Part shown: one piece after another, positions 8,573-19,068 of the stretch
How the letters are laid out: the number at the start of each line of letters is the position of its first letter
Position numbering within the stretch: the stretch's first letter is position 1
NCBI GenBank assembly: GCA_002305575.1
Contig: DBPP01000002.1
Coordinates: forward strand, 12,230-76,229
Reading direction: 5' to 3'
DNA length: 64,000 bases
Source of the DNA: Ruminococcaceae bacterium UBA1417
GTDB lineage: Bacteria; Bacillota; Clostridia; Oscillospirales; Acutalibacteraceae
Made by a program: the position numbers and the translations under genes
Notes under the pieces: generated by a model
Told to the model about the DNA's origin: nothing
The model's input: the letters and a program-made list of their open reading frames with translations, nothing else
The model's database searches: none

Positions 8573-9096
8573 ATGCAGCGCAACGCCTGCTGCTTTACGG
8601 GCCATCGGGTGATCGCCAAAGCGGATCGTGATCCGCTGCGATCGGCGCTTTCGGCGGAGATCCGGGCACTTTATGCGCGCGGCGTCACCCGTTATTACGC
8701 GGGGGGGGTGCGCGCGGATTCGATACGCTTGCGGCCGAGGCGGTGTTGGAAGCGCGCGAAACGCTGCCGATATCGTTACATCTGTTGTTGCCTTGCCGGG
8801 ATCAGTGCCGGGGGTGGCCGCCGGCTGACCGGTTGCGTTACGCGGAGATCCTCCGCCGCGCCGATTCCGTCCGGTACATTGCGCAGGCGTATACGCCGGA
8901 TTGCATGCGCCGGCGCAACGACGCGCTTGTCGATGCCGCGGGATATTGCGTATGCTATTTGCAGCGGGCACAGGGGGGGACGGCGTACACGGTGCGCCGG
9001 GCGCGCGCGGCAGGGCTGGAGATCGTCCACCTCATCACGATGGACATGCAATGCCCGGACGCCGGGCACGCGGACGCCGAAGCGGCCGGCGTGTAA
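8573..9096 (+). pseudogene. SLOG/YpsA-like (DUF1273) gene frameshifted at a G8 tract
   Basis: The first 45 or so codons (CCFTGHR... YYAGG) match the start of the YpsA-like SLOG family, which binds nucleotide-type ligands. The rest of the domain (GFDTLAAEAVLEARE, LLLPCRDQ, YTPDCMRRRND, near-complete to HLITMD) continues in another frame. The break falls at eight consecutive G (8701-8708). Nine or six G would give the canonical GGARGFD motif. The start has a GGAGGAGGAG ribosome binding site. The gene could be a real frameshift, a homopolymer sequencing error, or a phase-variable gene caught in the off state. Confidence 0.8.
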
Positions 9097-9216
9097 CGGG
9101 ACGCGGAATCGGAAGACGCGGAGAAAGGAAAAGAGACGTGCCGGCGGCACGTCTCCTTCCTGAAGGGATAAAAAATGAAAAATATAAAAGGTCGATAAAC
9201 TCTAATTTTGAGGCCC

Positions 9217-9834
9217 TTACGCTTTCACGCGGCCGATTGCGGAAATGATGATGTCCGCAATATCCTCGATTTCGAATTCGGAGGAATCGATCGTCAGGTG
9301 ATAATTCGAAAGATCGTCCCAGCGCTTGTTCGAGTAGAAATTGTAGTAGTTTGCGCACTGTTTGTCCCGTTTCGTGATGAAATCGGAAACCTTTTTTTCC
9401 TCGCACAAACCCTTGCGCAGGATGCGTGCGATGCGGGCGTCCTTGTTGGCGTGGACGAACACGCGGAAAACATTTTTATAATCGCGCAGGATATAGTCGC
9501 CGCAGCGGCCAATGACAACACAGGGACCTTTATCCGCTGCGCTCTTGATGATATCGCTCTGTAGGATGAACAGCTTGTCATTGATCGGCATCTCGTTGAT
9601 TCCCGTGATGCGGCTGCCAAAGGTGTAATTGCCCATCACCATGGAATACAGCAGGCTGCTGCCCGCTTTTTCATCCGCCTTCTCAAAGACTTCCTCGCTC
9701 AGGCCGCTCTGTTTTGCAGCCATGGCAATCAGTTCCTTATCGAGAAGGGGAATGTTTAACTTTTCAGCCAATCGTTCGCCAACTTCGTGGCCGCCACTGC
9801 CATACTGGCGGGCAATCGTAATAATTGGTAACAT
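9217..9834 (-). CDS. cytidylate kinase-like family protein
   Basis: The 205-residue protein has a degenerate P-loop at the N-terminus (ARQYGSGGHEVGERLAE) and the LLDKELI, GRCGDYIL and RVFVHA motifs of the AAK/cytidylate kinase-like family common in Clostridia. The usual GKST lysine is missing, as is typical of this subfamily. True CMP kinase activity is therefore uncertain, and it may act on other nucleotides. ATG 9834 was chosen over an in-frame ATG 46 codons upstream because GAGGAGG precedes it and the domain starts there. It is a single-gene unit with its own promoter. Confidence 0.83.
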   Translation of the reverse strand: MLPIITIARQYGSGGHEVGERLAEKLNIPLLDKELIAMAAKQSGLSEEVFEKADEKAGSSLLYSMVMGNYTFGSRITGINEMPINDKLFILQSDIIKSAADKGPCVVIGRCGDYILRDYKNVFRVFVHANKDARIARILRKGLCEEKKVSDFITKRDKQCANYYNFYSNKRWDDLSNYHLTIDSSEFEIEDIADIIISAIGRVKA

Positions 9835-9943
9835 ATACACGCCTCCTCGGGGTGCGCCGGTACAAATAAAGCACGGCGAAATTGTTGAAAACACGCTGAA
9901 TATCCACAAGGGATATGGTAAAATATGTGTATTTTCTATAGTT

Positions 9944-9972
9944 ATCGTACTCCAATTTCCCTGGAATGTCAA
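9944..9972 (-). promoter_or_regulatory. sigma-A promoter for the cytidylate kinase-like gene
   Basis: On the minus strand, a consensus TTGACA (9967-9972) and TACGAT (9944-9949) are spaced by 17 nt. The start codon lies about 110 nt downstream. Confidence 0.8.
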
Positions 9973-10171
9973 CAGCCTGACCCGGTTTTTATTTTTAAAA
10001 ACCGCAAATCGTTAAAATACTTGAAAAAATTTAATTGATTTTGTACAATTGATACATGGATACCCGGAAGGTTTCCGTGTTTCTTCGTCGGTTATTCACA
10101 ACAATTTCACATTTTGGCGGTATACTGCCAGACAGATTCAAACACAGATGGAACGAAAGCGGGGGTGTGGT

Positions 10172-10851
10172 ATGTATAGAATTCTTGTGGTAGACGATGA
10201 GGCAAAAATCCGGCTGCTCATCCGGAAATACGCCGAATTTGAGGGCCATGTGGTCACGGAAGCGGAGAATGGCATGGAGGCGGTAAATCTGTTCCGAAAG
10301 AATCCCGATCAATTCGATATTGTCATCATGGATGTGATGATGCCGGAGCTCGACGGCTTTTCGGCAGTCGCGGAGATCCGGAAGATTGCGTCGCCGGCGT
10401 TCATCATGCTTTCCGCGCGCGGCGAGGAATATGACAAAATCCACGGCTTTGAGCTCGGCGTGGACGACTACGTGGTCAAGCCGTTTTCCCCCAAGGAGTT
10501 GATGATGCGGGTGAATGCGGTGATGAATCGTGTGCGCCATACCGGCGGGAAAAAGCGCGAGGTGTTTCGGGCGGAGGGGCTCGAAGTGGATTTCACAGCC
10601 CGCACCGTCACGGTGGACGGCGTGCGCGCGGAGCTTTCCCCGAAGGAATATGACCTGCTGTTCTATCTTGTCAACAACCGTGGCATCGCGCTGACACGCG
10701 AGATGCTGATCACCAATGTTTGGGGCTACGATTTTTACGGCGACGATCGCACGCTCGACACACACATCAAGCTCCTGCGCCGCAGCCTTGGCCCGTACAG
10801 CAAGTTCATCGTCACGCTGCGCGGTGTGGGCTACCGCTTTGAGACAAACAC

Positions 10852-10855
<4 letters not shown>
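10172..10855 (+). CDS. OmpR/PhoB-type response regulator
   Basis: The 227-residue protein has a receiver domain (about residues 1-118) with the acidic pair after ILVVDDE, the phosphoacceptor Asp in VIMDVMMPELDG, and the switch Lys in VVKPFSPKEL. It also has a C-terminal winged-helix DNA-binding domain (residues 130-225, ending RGVGYRFET). It overlaps the downstream histidine kinase by 4 nt (ATGA), the classic arrangement of a cognate pair. Start ATG 10172 follows a GGGGGTG ribosome binding site. The target genes are unknown. Confidence 0.93.
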
Positions 10856-13027
<2,172 letters not shown>

Positions 13028-13097
13028 CGCTGCCGGCGGGTACAAAAAATTGGATACAAACCGCGGGGGCACAGACGCTCTGTTCCGCGGCGCCGCA

Positions 13098-13127
13098 AAG
13101 GCCGCTCTTTGATGGGCGGCCTTTTTT
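13098..13127 (+). terminator. terminator after the collagen-like gene
   Basis: An AAGGCCGC stem pairs with GCGGCCTT and is followed by TTTTTT, about 70 nt after the stop codon. Confidence 0.85.
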
Positions 13128-13207
13128 CATACGGCTTTTTTGATGGCAGCACAGCAAAAGGATACCTGAAAATCCTATATTTTCATCCAGAAAAATCTCG
13201 AAAACGC

Positions 13208-13236
13208 TTGATAAAAGAATATCGATATGATAAAAT
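13208..13236 (+). promoter_or_regulatory. sigma-A promoter of the hdr-flx-fumarate reductase operon
   Basis: TTGATA (13208-13213) and TAAAAT (13231-13236) are spaced by 17 nt. This gives a leader of about 205 nt before hdrB. It is the only strong promoter seen ahead of the operon. Confidence 0.75.
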
Positions 13237-13448
13237 TTATTGAACTGAGTTTTTCGGATGACGGCGTTTGCCGCGGCATCCGGGCTTCGGTTCGGTTTTT
13301 GCAGCGGGGTGTTTACATAACACGGAGTTTTTGGGGCGGCCCCCCCGAAGGCGTGCGCTGCGCCGGGCCGGTGCATAAGAAACCGGGACAATCATCGGGC
13401 AGATTCAACAATCCAAAATAAACTATAGAAAGGATGACAGGAGTAGCT
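13237..13448 (+). other. long untranslated leader of the hdrB operon
   Basis: This leader of about 205 nt contains a run of seven or eight C (near 13340) flanked by G/C-rich inverted segments, so it may fold. No known riboswitch class was recognised, and no peptide with a ribosome binding site was seen. The hdrB ribosome binding site AGGAG is at its 3' end. Confidence 0.4.
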
Positions 13449-14246
13449 ATGAAGTACAGCTATTATCCGGGGTGTACCTTGAAGACGAAGGCCAAGGATC
13501 TGGATGCCTACGCCAGAGCTTCGGCAAAGGCACTGGGGTTTGAGCTTGAGGAAATCGAGAACTGGCAGTGCTGCGGCGGCGTCTATCCGCTTGGCTCCGA
13601 CGAGATTGCAACGAAGCTTTCTTCGGTGCGCGCCCTGAACGAGGCGAAGGAGAAGGGGCAGGATCTCGTGACGCTCTGCTCCGCATGTCATCACGTCATC
13701 AAGCGTGTCAATGATGACATGAAGAATGTGGAGGACATCCGCACGAGAGCCAACAACTACATGCAGCTCGACGAGCCTTACGCGGGCGAAACCACCGTGC
13801 TGCATTTCCTGGAGGTTCTGCGCGACCGCGTCGGTTTCGACGAAATCCGGAAAAAGGTGACAAATCCCCTCACAGGCAAGAAGATCGGCGCTTATTACGG
13901 CTGCCTGCTTCTGCGTCCCAGCAAGCTTCTCGAGTTTGACAACCCGGAGAACCCCACGATTATCGAGGACTTTATCCGTGCCATCGGCGCGGAGCCGGTG
14001 GTTTACCCGTATCGAAACGAGTGCTGCGGCGGATACATTTCCCTCAAGGAGAAGGATATGTCCAAGCGCATGAGCACGACGATTATGGAGAGCGCGGCCG
14101 GCATGGGCGCTGAAATGCTCATCACGGCATGTCCGCTGTGCATGTACAACCTCAACAAGAGCGGCAGCGGCGCCGTTCCGGTCTATTATTTCACCGAGCT
14201 GCTCGCCGAGGCGCTCGGCGTCAAGGAGGAGGCGGCAACGAAGTGA
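13449..14246 (+). CDS. hdrB: heterodisulfide reductase subunit B-like protein (two CCG domains)
   Basis: HdrB carries the disulfide-reducing site of heterodisulfide reductase complexes on two non-cubane [4Fe-4S] clusters. The 265-residue protein keeps all ten expected Cys: C9, C41, C42, C77, C80 in the first CCG domain and C152, C192, C193, C228, C231 in the second. The active site therefore looks intact. ATG 13449 follows AGGAG at 5 nt spacing. It opens an operon of twelve same-strand genes. No coenzyme M/B genes are nearby, so the disulfide or other acceptor is unknown. Transfer on to the fumarate reductase subunits downstream is the inferred role. Confidence 0.92.
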   Translation: MKYSYYPGCTLKTKAKDLDAYARASAKALGFELEEIENWQCCGGVYPLGSDEIATKLSSVRALNEAKEKGQDLVTLCSACHHVIKRVNDDMKNVEDIRTRANNYMQLDEPYAGETTVLHFLEVLRDRVGFDEIRKKVTNPLTGKKIGAYYGCLLLRPSKLLEFDNPENPTIIEDFIRAIGAEPVVYPYRNECCGGYISLKEKDMSKRMSTTIMESAAGMGAEMLITACPLCMYNLNKSGSGAVPVYYFTELLAEALGVKEEAATK

Positions 14247-14632
14247 ACAACGCAATGAAACAGGCGGAACAGATCCGCGAAATCAGCGGCGTCAACCCGT
14301 ACAAGTGCATGAAGTGCGGCAAATGCTCCGCTTCCTGCCCGTCGTTCAACGAAATGGACATTAAGCCGCACCAGTTTGTGTCTTACGTGCTGAACAACGA
14401 CATCGAAGCGCTTATGCAGTCGGAATCGCTGTGGAAGTGCCTTTCCTGCTTTGCGTGTGTGGAGCGTTGCCCGCGCGACGTGAAGCCCGGCAAGCTCATC
14501 GATGCGGCACGGCAGCTTGTGGTGCGCCAGCGCGACGAGACGTATCTCTCGCCGGATGAGATTCCGGAGCTTCTGGATCCGGATCTCCCGCAGCAGCTCT
14601 TAGTCAGCGCGTTCAGAAGATACAGGAGGTGA
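14243..14632 (+). CDS. hdrC: heterodisulfide reductase subunit C-like protein
   Basis: This 129-residue ferredoxin-like subunit has two [4Fe-4S] motifs, CMKCGKCSASCP (about residues 19-30) and CLSCFACVERCP (about residues 66-77). It wires HdrA to HdrB. I chose the GTG start at 14243, which overlaps the hdrB stop by 4 nt and has AAGGAGGAGG ten bases upstream. The alternative is ATG 14255, four codons later. The protein lacks any membrane segment, so the complex is cytosolic. Confidence 0.92.
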   Translation: MNNAMKQAEQIREISGVNPYKCMKCGKCSASCPSFNEMDIKPHQFVSYVLNNDIEALMQSESLWKCLSCFACVERCPRDVKPGKLIDAARQLVVRQRDETYLSPDEIPELLDPDLPQQLLVSAFRRYRR

Positions 14633-14636
14633 TAGC

Positions 14637-16625
14637 GTGCAAAGAATAGGAGTTTTTGTCTGCCATTGCGGCAGCAATATCGCAGCTACGGTCGATGTCA
14701 AGAAGGTCGTGGAAATGGCCCGTCTGGAGCCGGGCGTCGTGCACGCGGAGGATTACCAGTATATGTGCTCCGAGGTTGGCCAGGCCAAGATCGCCACAGC
14801 GATTCATGAAAAGCACCTGACCGGCATCGTGGTGTGTTCCTGCTCCCCGCGCATGCATGAAACAACCTTCCGCAAGGCGGCGGAAAAGGCCGGCCTCAAC
14901 CCGTACATGGTTGAGATCGCCAACATCCGCGAGCACTGCTCGTGGATTCACAAGAACATTGAGGAAGCAACCAAGAAGGCCGTGATTCTCGCGCGCGCAG
15001 CGATTGCGAAGGTCAACCTCAACACCCCGCTGAAGGCCGGCGAAAGCCGCGTCACAAAGCGTGCGCTCGTCATCGGCGGCGGCATCGCCGGCATCCAGAC
15101 TGCGCTCGATATCGCGGAGGCGGGCTATGAGGTCGATATCGTCGAGAAGACGCCGAGCATTGGCGGCAGAATGTCCCAGCTCGATAAGACATTCCCGACG
15201 CTGGACTGTTCCGCGTGTATCCTTACGCCGAAAATGGTGGAGGCTTCCGCACACGATAAGATTACAATTTACACCTATAGCGAGGTCGAGAAGGTTTCCG
15301 GCTTCGTGGGGGATTTTACCGTCGACATCCGCAAGAAGGCCAGAAGCGTCGATATGACGAAGTGCACCGGCTGTGGCGTGTGCCAGGAGAAGTGCCCGTC
15401 CAGAAAGGCGCCGAGCGAATTCAACCGTGGCCTGAGCACAAGAAGTGCGATCTACACGCCGTTTGCGCAGGCAATCCCGAATGTTCCGGTCATCGACCGC
15501 GAGCACTGCATCAAATTTAAGACCGGCAAGTGCGGTTTGTGCGAAAAGGTCTGCCAGGCGGGCGCGATCGACTATACCCAGAAGGACGAGATCATCACCG
15601 AAAAATACGGCGCGATCGTCGTGGCGACCGGTTTTGATACCATTAAGCTCGACCAGTATGACGAGTACGCGTACAGCCAGAGCAAGGACGTCATCACCTC
15701 GCTCGAGCTCGAGCGCATCATGAACGCCGCCGGCCCCACGAAGGGCCACCTCGAGCGCCTCTCCGACGGCAAGCCGCCGAAGAACATGGTGTTCATCCAG
15801 TGTGTCGGCAGCCGCTGCTCCGACAACCGCGGCAAGAGCTACTGCTCGAAGATCTGCTGCATGTACACCGCGAAGCACGCGATGCTTATCCGCGACAAGT
15901 ACCCGGATGTCAACGTGACGGTGTTCTACATCGACGTGCGTACCCCGGGCAAGAACTTCGACGAGTTCTACCGCCGTGCGGTCGAGGATTACGGCGTCAA
16001 CTACATCAAGGGTCAGGTCGGCAAGGTTGCGCCGCAGCCGGACGGCAGCCTGCTCGTGCAGGGCGTCGACCTGCTCGACAACAAGCAGATTCTCATGAAG
16101 GCGGACATGGTCGTCCTCGCGACCGCCATCGAGCCGGATCCGTCGGTCCGCAGCATCGCGACGATGCTCACCGCCAGCATTGATACGAACAATTTCCTTA
16201 CAGAGGCGCATGCGAAGCTCCGCCCGGTGGAATCCCCGACGGCGGGCGTGTTCCTCTCCGGCGTTTGCCAGGGCCCGAAGGATATTCCGGAAACGGTTGC
16301 CCAGGCCGGCGCGGCGGCAGTCAAGGCCATCGGCCTGCTTGCCAAGGACAAGCTGATGACGAACCCGTGCACCGCGAAGGCCGACGAGCTGCTCTGCAAC
16401 GGTTGCTCGCAGTGTGAGAATGTGTGTCCGTACGGCGCAATCAGCTACGAGACGAAGCTCATTAACGATCACGGCGTCCGTGAAGAACGCCGCATCGCGG
16501 TTGTCAACAACGCGCTTTGCCAGGGCTGCGGCGCCTGCACCGTCACCTGCCCGTCCGGCGCGATGGATCTGCAGGGCTTCTCGAACAGACAGATTCTTGC
16601 GGAGGTGGATGCAATATGTCGATAA
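14637..16625 (+). CDS. hdrA: heterodisulfide reductase subunit A-like flavoprotein (bifurcating FAD subunit)
   Basis: The 662-residue protein is the candidate electron-bifurcating subunit. It has an N-terminal Fe-S domain (VFVCHCGSNI, CSCSPRMHE), an FAD-binding Rossmann domain beginning GGGIAGIQTA near residue 145, a central CTGCGVCQEKCP cluster, a CGLCEKVC motif, and two C-terminal ferredoxin clusters (CNGCSQCENVCP and CQGCGACTVTCP). The start is GTG 14637, with AGGAGGTGATA just upstream. In methanogens and sulfate reducers HdrA splits electrons between ferredoxin and HdrBC. Whether it bifurcates here is inferred from homology and context. Confidence 0.93.
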   Translation: MQRIGVFVCHCGSNIAATVDVKKVVEMARLEPGVVHAEDYQYMCSEVGQAKIATAIHEKHLTGIVVCSCSPRMHETTFRKAAEKAGLNPYMVEIANIREHCSWIHKNIEEATKKAVILARAAIAKVNLNTPLKAGESRVTKRALVIGGGIAGIQTALDIAEAGYEVDIVEKTPSIGGRMSQLDKTFPTLDCSACILTPKMVEASAHDKITIYTYSEVEKVSGFVGDFTVDIRKKARSVDMTKCTGCGVCQEKCPSRKAPSEFNRGLSTRSAIYTPFAQAIPNVPVIDREHCIKFKTGKCGLCEKVCQAGAIDYTQKDEIITEKYGAIVVATGFDTIKLDQYDEYAYSQSKDVITSLELERIMNAAGPTKGHLERLSDGKPPKNMVFIQCVGSRCSDNRGKSYCSKICCMYTAKHAMLIRDKYPDVNVTVFYIDVRTPGKNFDEFYRRAVEDYGVNYIKGQVGKVAPQPDGSLLVQGVDLLDNKQILMKADMVVLATAIEPDPSVRSIATMLTASIDTNNFLTEAHAKLRPVESPTAGVFLSGVCQGPKDIPETVAQAGAAAVKAIGLLAKDKLMTNPCTAKADELLCNGCSQCENVCPYGAISYETKLINDHGVREERRIAVVNNALCQGCGACTVTCPSGAMDLQGFSNRQILAEVDAICR

Positions 16626-17059
16626 CAGCGAACGAAGAATTCAGACCGAAGATCGTGGCGTTCTGCTGCAACTGGTGCAGCTACGCCGGCGCAGATCTCG
16701 CGGGCAGCAGCCGCCTGACCTATCCGGCAGACGTCAAGATCATCCGCGTGCCGTGCTCCTGCCGCGTGAACCCCATGTTCATCCTGCGCGCCTTTGAGAA
16801 GGGCGCGGACGGCGTGATCCTGTGCGGCTGCCATCCGGGCGACTGCCACTACAGCACCGGCAACTACTATGCGAGAAGAAGAATGGCGTTGCTGTTCTCC
16901 ATGCTCGACTACATCGGCGTAGAGCATGGCCGCACCCGCGTGGAGTGGGTTTCCGCGGCTGAGGGCGTGAAGTTCTCCCAGACCATGAATGAGTTTGTGG
17001 CGAAGATCACTTCGCTCGGCAAAAACGTCAGACTGGAGGATTTGAGATGCAGGAAATAA
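16616..17059 (+). CDS. flxD: MvhD-like hydrogenase iron-sulfur subunit (FlxD)
   Basis: The 147-residue [2Fe-2S] adapter is homologous to MvhD, which delivers electrons to HdrA. Conserved Cys lie in CCNWCSYAGAD, VPCSCRVNP and CGCHPGDCHY. It overlaps hdrA by 10 nt and the next gene by 13 nt. No NiFe-hydrogenase large subunit is nearby, so the donor is not hydrogen. The order hdrA-flxD-flxC-flxB-flxA mirrors the Desulfovibrio FlxABCD-HdrABC NADH-oxidising complex. Confidence 0.9.
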   Translation: MSITANEEFRPKIVAFCCNWCSYAGADLAGSSRLTYPADVKIIRVPCSCRVNPMFILRAFEKGADGVILCGCHPGDCHYSTGNYYARRRMALLFSMLDYIGVEHGRTRVEWVSAAEGVKFSQTMNEFVAKITSLGKNVRLEDLRCRK

Positions 17060-18024
17060 TCAACCGTGCAAAAGAACTTCTGGCGGACGGAACCGTCGTG
17101 CGGGTCCTCGGCTGGAGAATCGGCGACCTGCCGTATAATCCGGAGCCCTCCTATTTTGAAACAGCGGAGGATCTCGAAGCGAATTTCGTGTACAACGGCT
17201 TTTGCGGCGCGAACCTCAGCAAATATATGATCGAAGGCTCGAAGCTCGAGGGCAAAACGCTGGTCTTTTTGAAGCCGTGCGATACATACAGCTTCAACCA
17301 GCTGATCAAGGAAAACCGCGTCGACCGCGACAAGGCATACATCATCGGCATCGGCTGCAAGGGCAAGCTGGATATCGAGAAGATCAAGGCCAAGGGCATC
17401 AAGGGTATTCTGAATATCCGCGGCGCCGAGATCGACGGCAACGCCGATACGCTGACCATTGAGACGCTTTACGGCGAGAAGACGATCCCGTATAAGGATG
17501 CGATGCTCGAGCGCTGCCATGTCTGCAAGGGCAAGGATCACATGATCTATGACGAGCTGCTCGGCGAAAGCATCGACACGAAGGATGCGGACCGCTTTGC
17601 GGAGGTGGAGCGGATCGAGGCGATGAGCCCGGAAGAGAAGTTTGCTTTCTTCCAGTCCGAGCTGAGCAAGTGCATCCGCTGCAACGCCTGCCGCAACGTT
17701 TGTCCGGCGTGCAGCTGCCGCAAGTGCGTGTTCGACAGCACGAAGTTTGACAGCGCGCAGAAGGCGAACGTCGACTCCTTTGAGGAGAAGATGTTCCACA
17801 TCATCCGCGCGTTCCATGTGGCGGGCCGCTGCACAGACTGCGGCGAGTGCAGCCGCGTATGTCCGCAGGGCATCCCGCTGCATCTGTTCAACCGCAAGTT
17901 CATCAAGGACATCAACGAGTTTTACGGCGAATATCAGGCCGGCGCCGATGCGGACTCCAAGGGTCCGCTGACGAGCTTTACGTTCGGCGACGTTGAGCCG
18001 GGTGTTACCGGGGGAAGGAGATAA
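17047..18024 (+). CDS. flxC: 4Fe-4S dicluster electron-transfer subunit (FlxC-like)
   Basis: The 325-residue protein has an N-terminal domain resembling the FrhB/FdhB-type coenzyme F420 hydrogenase beta subunit (residues 1-190, with LKPCDTYS and GIGCKG). A ferredoxin domain follows, with CIRCNACRNVCPACSC and CTDCGECSRVCPQG. It links the NADH-oxidising flavoprotein to FlxD/HdrA. It starts inside the end of flxD. The symbol follows gene order in Desulfovibrio flx-hdr loci and is less certain than the function class. Confidence 0.82.
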   Translation: MQEIINRAKELLADGTVVRVLGWRIGDLPYNPEPSYFETAEDLEANFVYNGFCGANLSKYMIEGSKLEGKTLVFLKPCDTYSFNQLIKENRVDRDKAYIIGIGCKGKLDIEKIKAKGIKGILNIRGAEIDGNADTLTIETLYGEKTIPYKDAMLERCHVCKGKDHMIYDELLGESIDTKDADRFAEVERIEAMSPEEKFAFFQSELSKCIRCNACRNVCPACSCRKCVFDSTKFDSAQKANVDSFEEKMFHIIRAFHVAGRCTDCGECSRVCPQGIPLHLFNRKFIKDINEFYGEYQAGADADSKGPLTSFTFGDVEPGVTGGRR

Positions 18025-18027
18025 GCC

Positions 18028-19068
18028 ATGTTCAAGATTGCAAAGTGTAATCTGCCCGAGCTGCTCAAGGCGATTGCAGCGCAGCAGGAGCTTTACCTGC
18101 CGGTGAACATCAGCGGCCAGACGAATTTCGCGGTCTGGACCGAGGGGACAGAGGCGGATCTCGATACGCTCAAAACGGTGAAATCCCCGAAGGATATGTT
18201 CTTCCCGCAGAGCGAAACGCTCTACACGGTCAGAAAAGAAAACAAGAAGCTTTCCATTGAGCCGGAGGCGCTCAAAGAACAGAAATTTGTGGCGTTCGGC
18301 ATGAAGGCGTGCGACATCCAGGGCATCAAGGTGCTCGACAAGGTCTTCCTGGCGGAGCCGGTCGACACATTCTACCGGGCCCGTCGCGAGCACGGCACCA
18401 TTGTGGCGCTTGCGTGCCACGCGCCGGAGGAGACCTGCTTCTGCAAGGTGTTCGGCGTCGATTGTGCCGAGCCGGATGCGGACGTCGTGATGTGGGACCT
18501 CGGCGAAGCATACGCCTGGAAGCCTGTCACGGAAAAGGGCCAGGCCCTCACGGATTCCGTTTCGGCGGTGCTCGAGAGCGCCGGCGCAGCGGAAGAAGAA
18601 GCCGTGGCCAGCGAGCAGGCCCAGATCCGCGCGATCGTGGAGAAGCTCCCGTACACGAACCTTTCGCTTAAGGGCTGGGACGGCAACGCGACCGCCACCA
18701 AATTCGATTCCCCGGTCTGGGAGAAGCTCTATAAGCCGTGCCTGGCTTGCGGTACCTGCACCTTTGTGTGCCCGACCTGCCAGTGCTACGACATCAAGGA
18801 CTACGATACGGGCCACGGTGTCCAGCGTTATCGCTGCTGGGACTCCTGCATGTATTCGGACTTCACGATGATGGCGCACGGCAACAACAGAACGAGCCAG
18901 ATGCAGCGCTTCCGCCAGCGCTTCATGCACAAGCTCGTCTACTTCCCGGCGAATAACGACGGCATGTACTCCTGCGTCGGCTGTGGCCGCTGTGTGGAAA
19001 AGTGCCCCGCTTCTCTGAATATTGTAAAGGTCATCAAAGCCTTTGAAAAGGAGGCAGTCGATCAATGA
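18028..19068 (+). CDS. flxB: 4Fe-4S dicluster subunit (FlxB, sulfhydrogenase beta/AsrA-like)
   Basis: This 346-residue protein of the AsrA/sulfhydrogenase-beta type has an N-terminal domain with FGMKACDIQGIK and LACHAPEETCFC (about residues 90-145). Two C-terminal ferredoxin motifs follow, CLACGTCTFVCPTC and CVGCGRCVEKCPAS. It is the usual partner of the FlxA flavoprotein. It starts 3 nt after flxC, and its stop overlaps flxA by 4 nt. It has no transmembrane segments, consistent with a soluble complex. Confidence 0.85.
   Translation: MFKIAKCNLPELLKAIAAQQELYLPVNISGQTNFAVWTEGTEADLDTLKTVKSPKDMFFPQSETLYTVRKENKKLSIEPEALKEQKFVAFGMKACDIQGIKVLDKVFLAEPVDTFYRARREHGTIVALACHAPEETCFCKVFGVDCAEPDADVVMWDLGEAYAWKPVTEKGQALTDSVSAVLESAGAAEEEAVASEQAQIRAIVEKLPYTNLSLKGWDGNATATKFDSPVWEKLYKPCLACGTCTFVCPTCQCYDIKDYDTGHGVQRYRCWDSCMYSDFTMMAHGNNRTSQMQRFRQRFMHKLVYFPANNDGMYSCVGCGRCVEKCPASLNIVKVIKAFEKEAVDQ

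Noticed and set aside
10049..10171. N-terminal extension of the response regulator to an upstream ATG
   Set aside because: The receiver domain begins at ATG 10172, which has its own ribosome binding site; the extension contains promoter-like AT-rich sequence.
13335..13345. Poly-C run in the hdrB leader as a phase-variation tract
   Set aside because: It lies about 100 nt before the start codon and outside both the promoter spacer and any coding frame, so length change has no clear effect.
16909..19065. 718-codon minus-strand frame opposite flxC and flxB
   Set aside because: The plus-strand genes hold all cysteine cluster motifs; the reverse frame has none.
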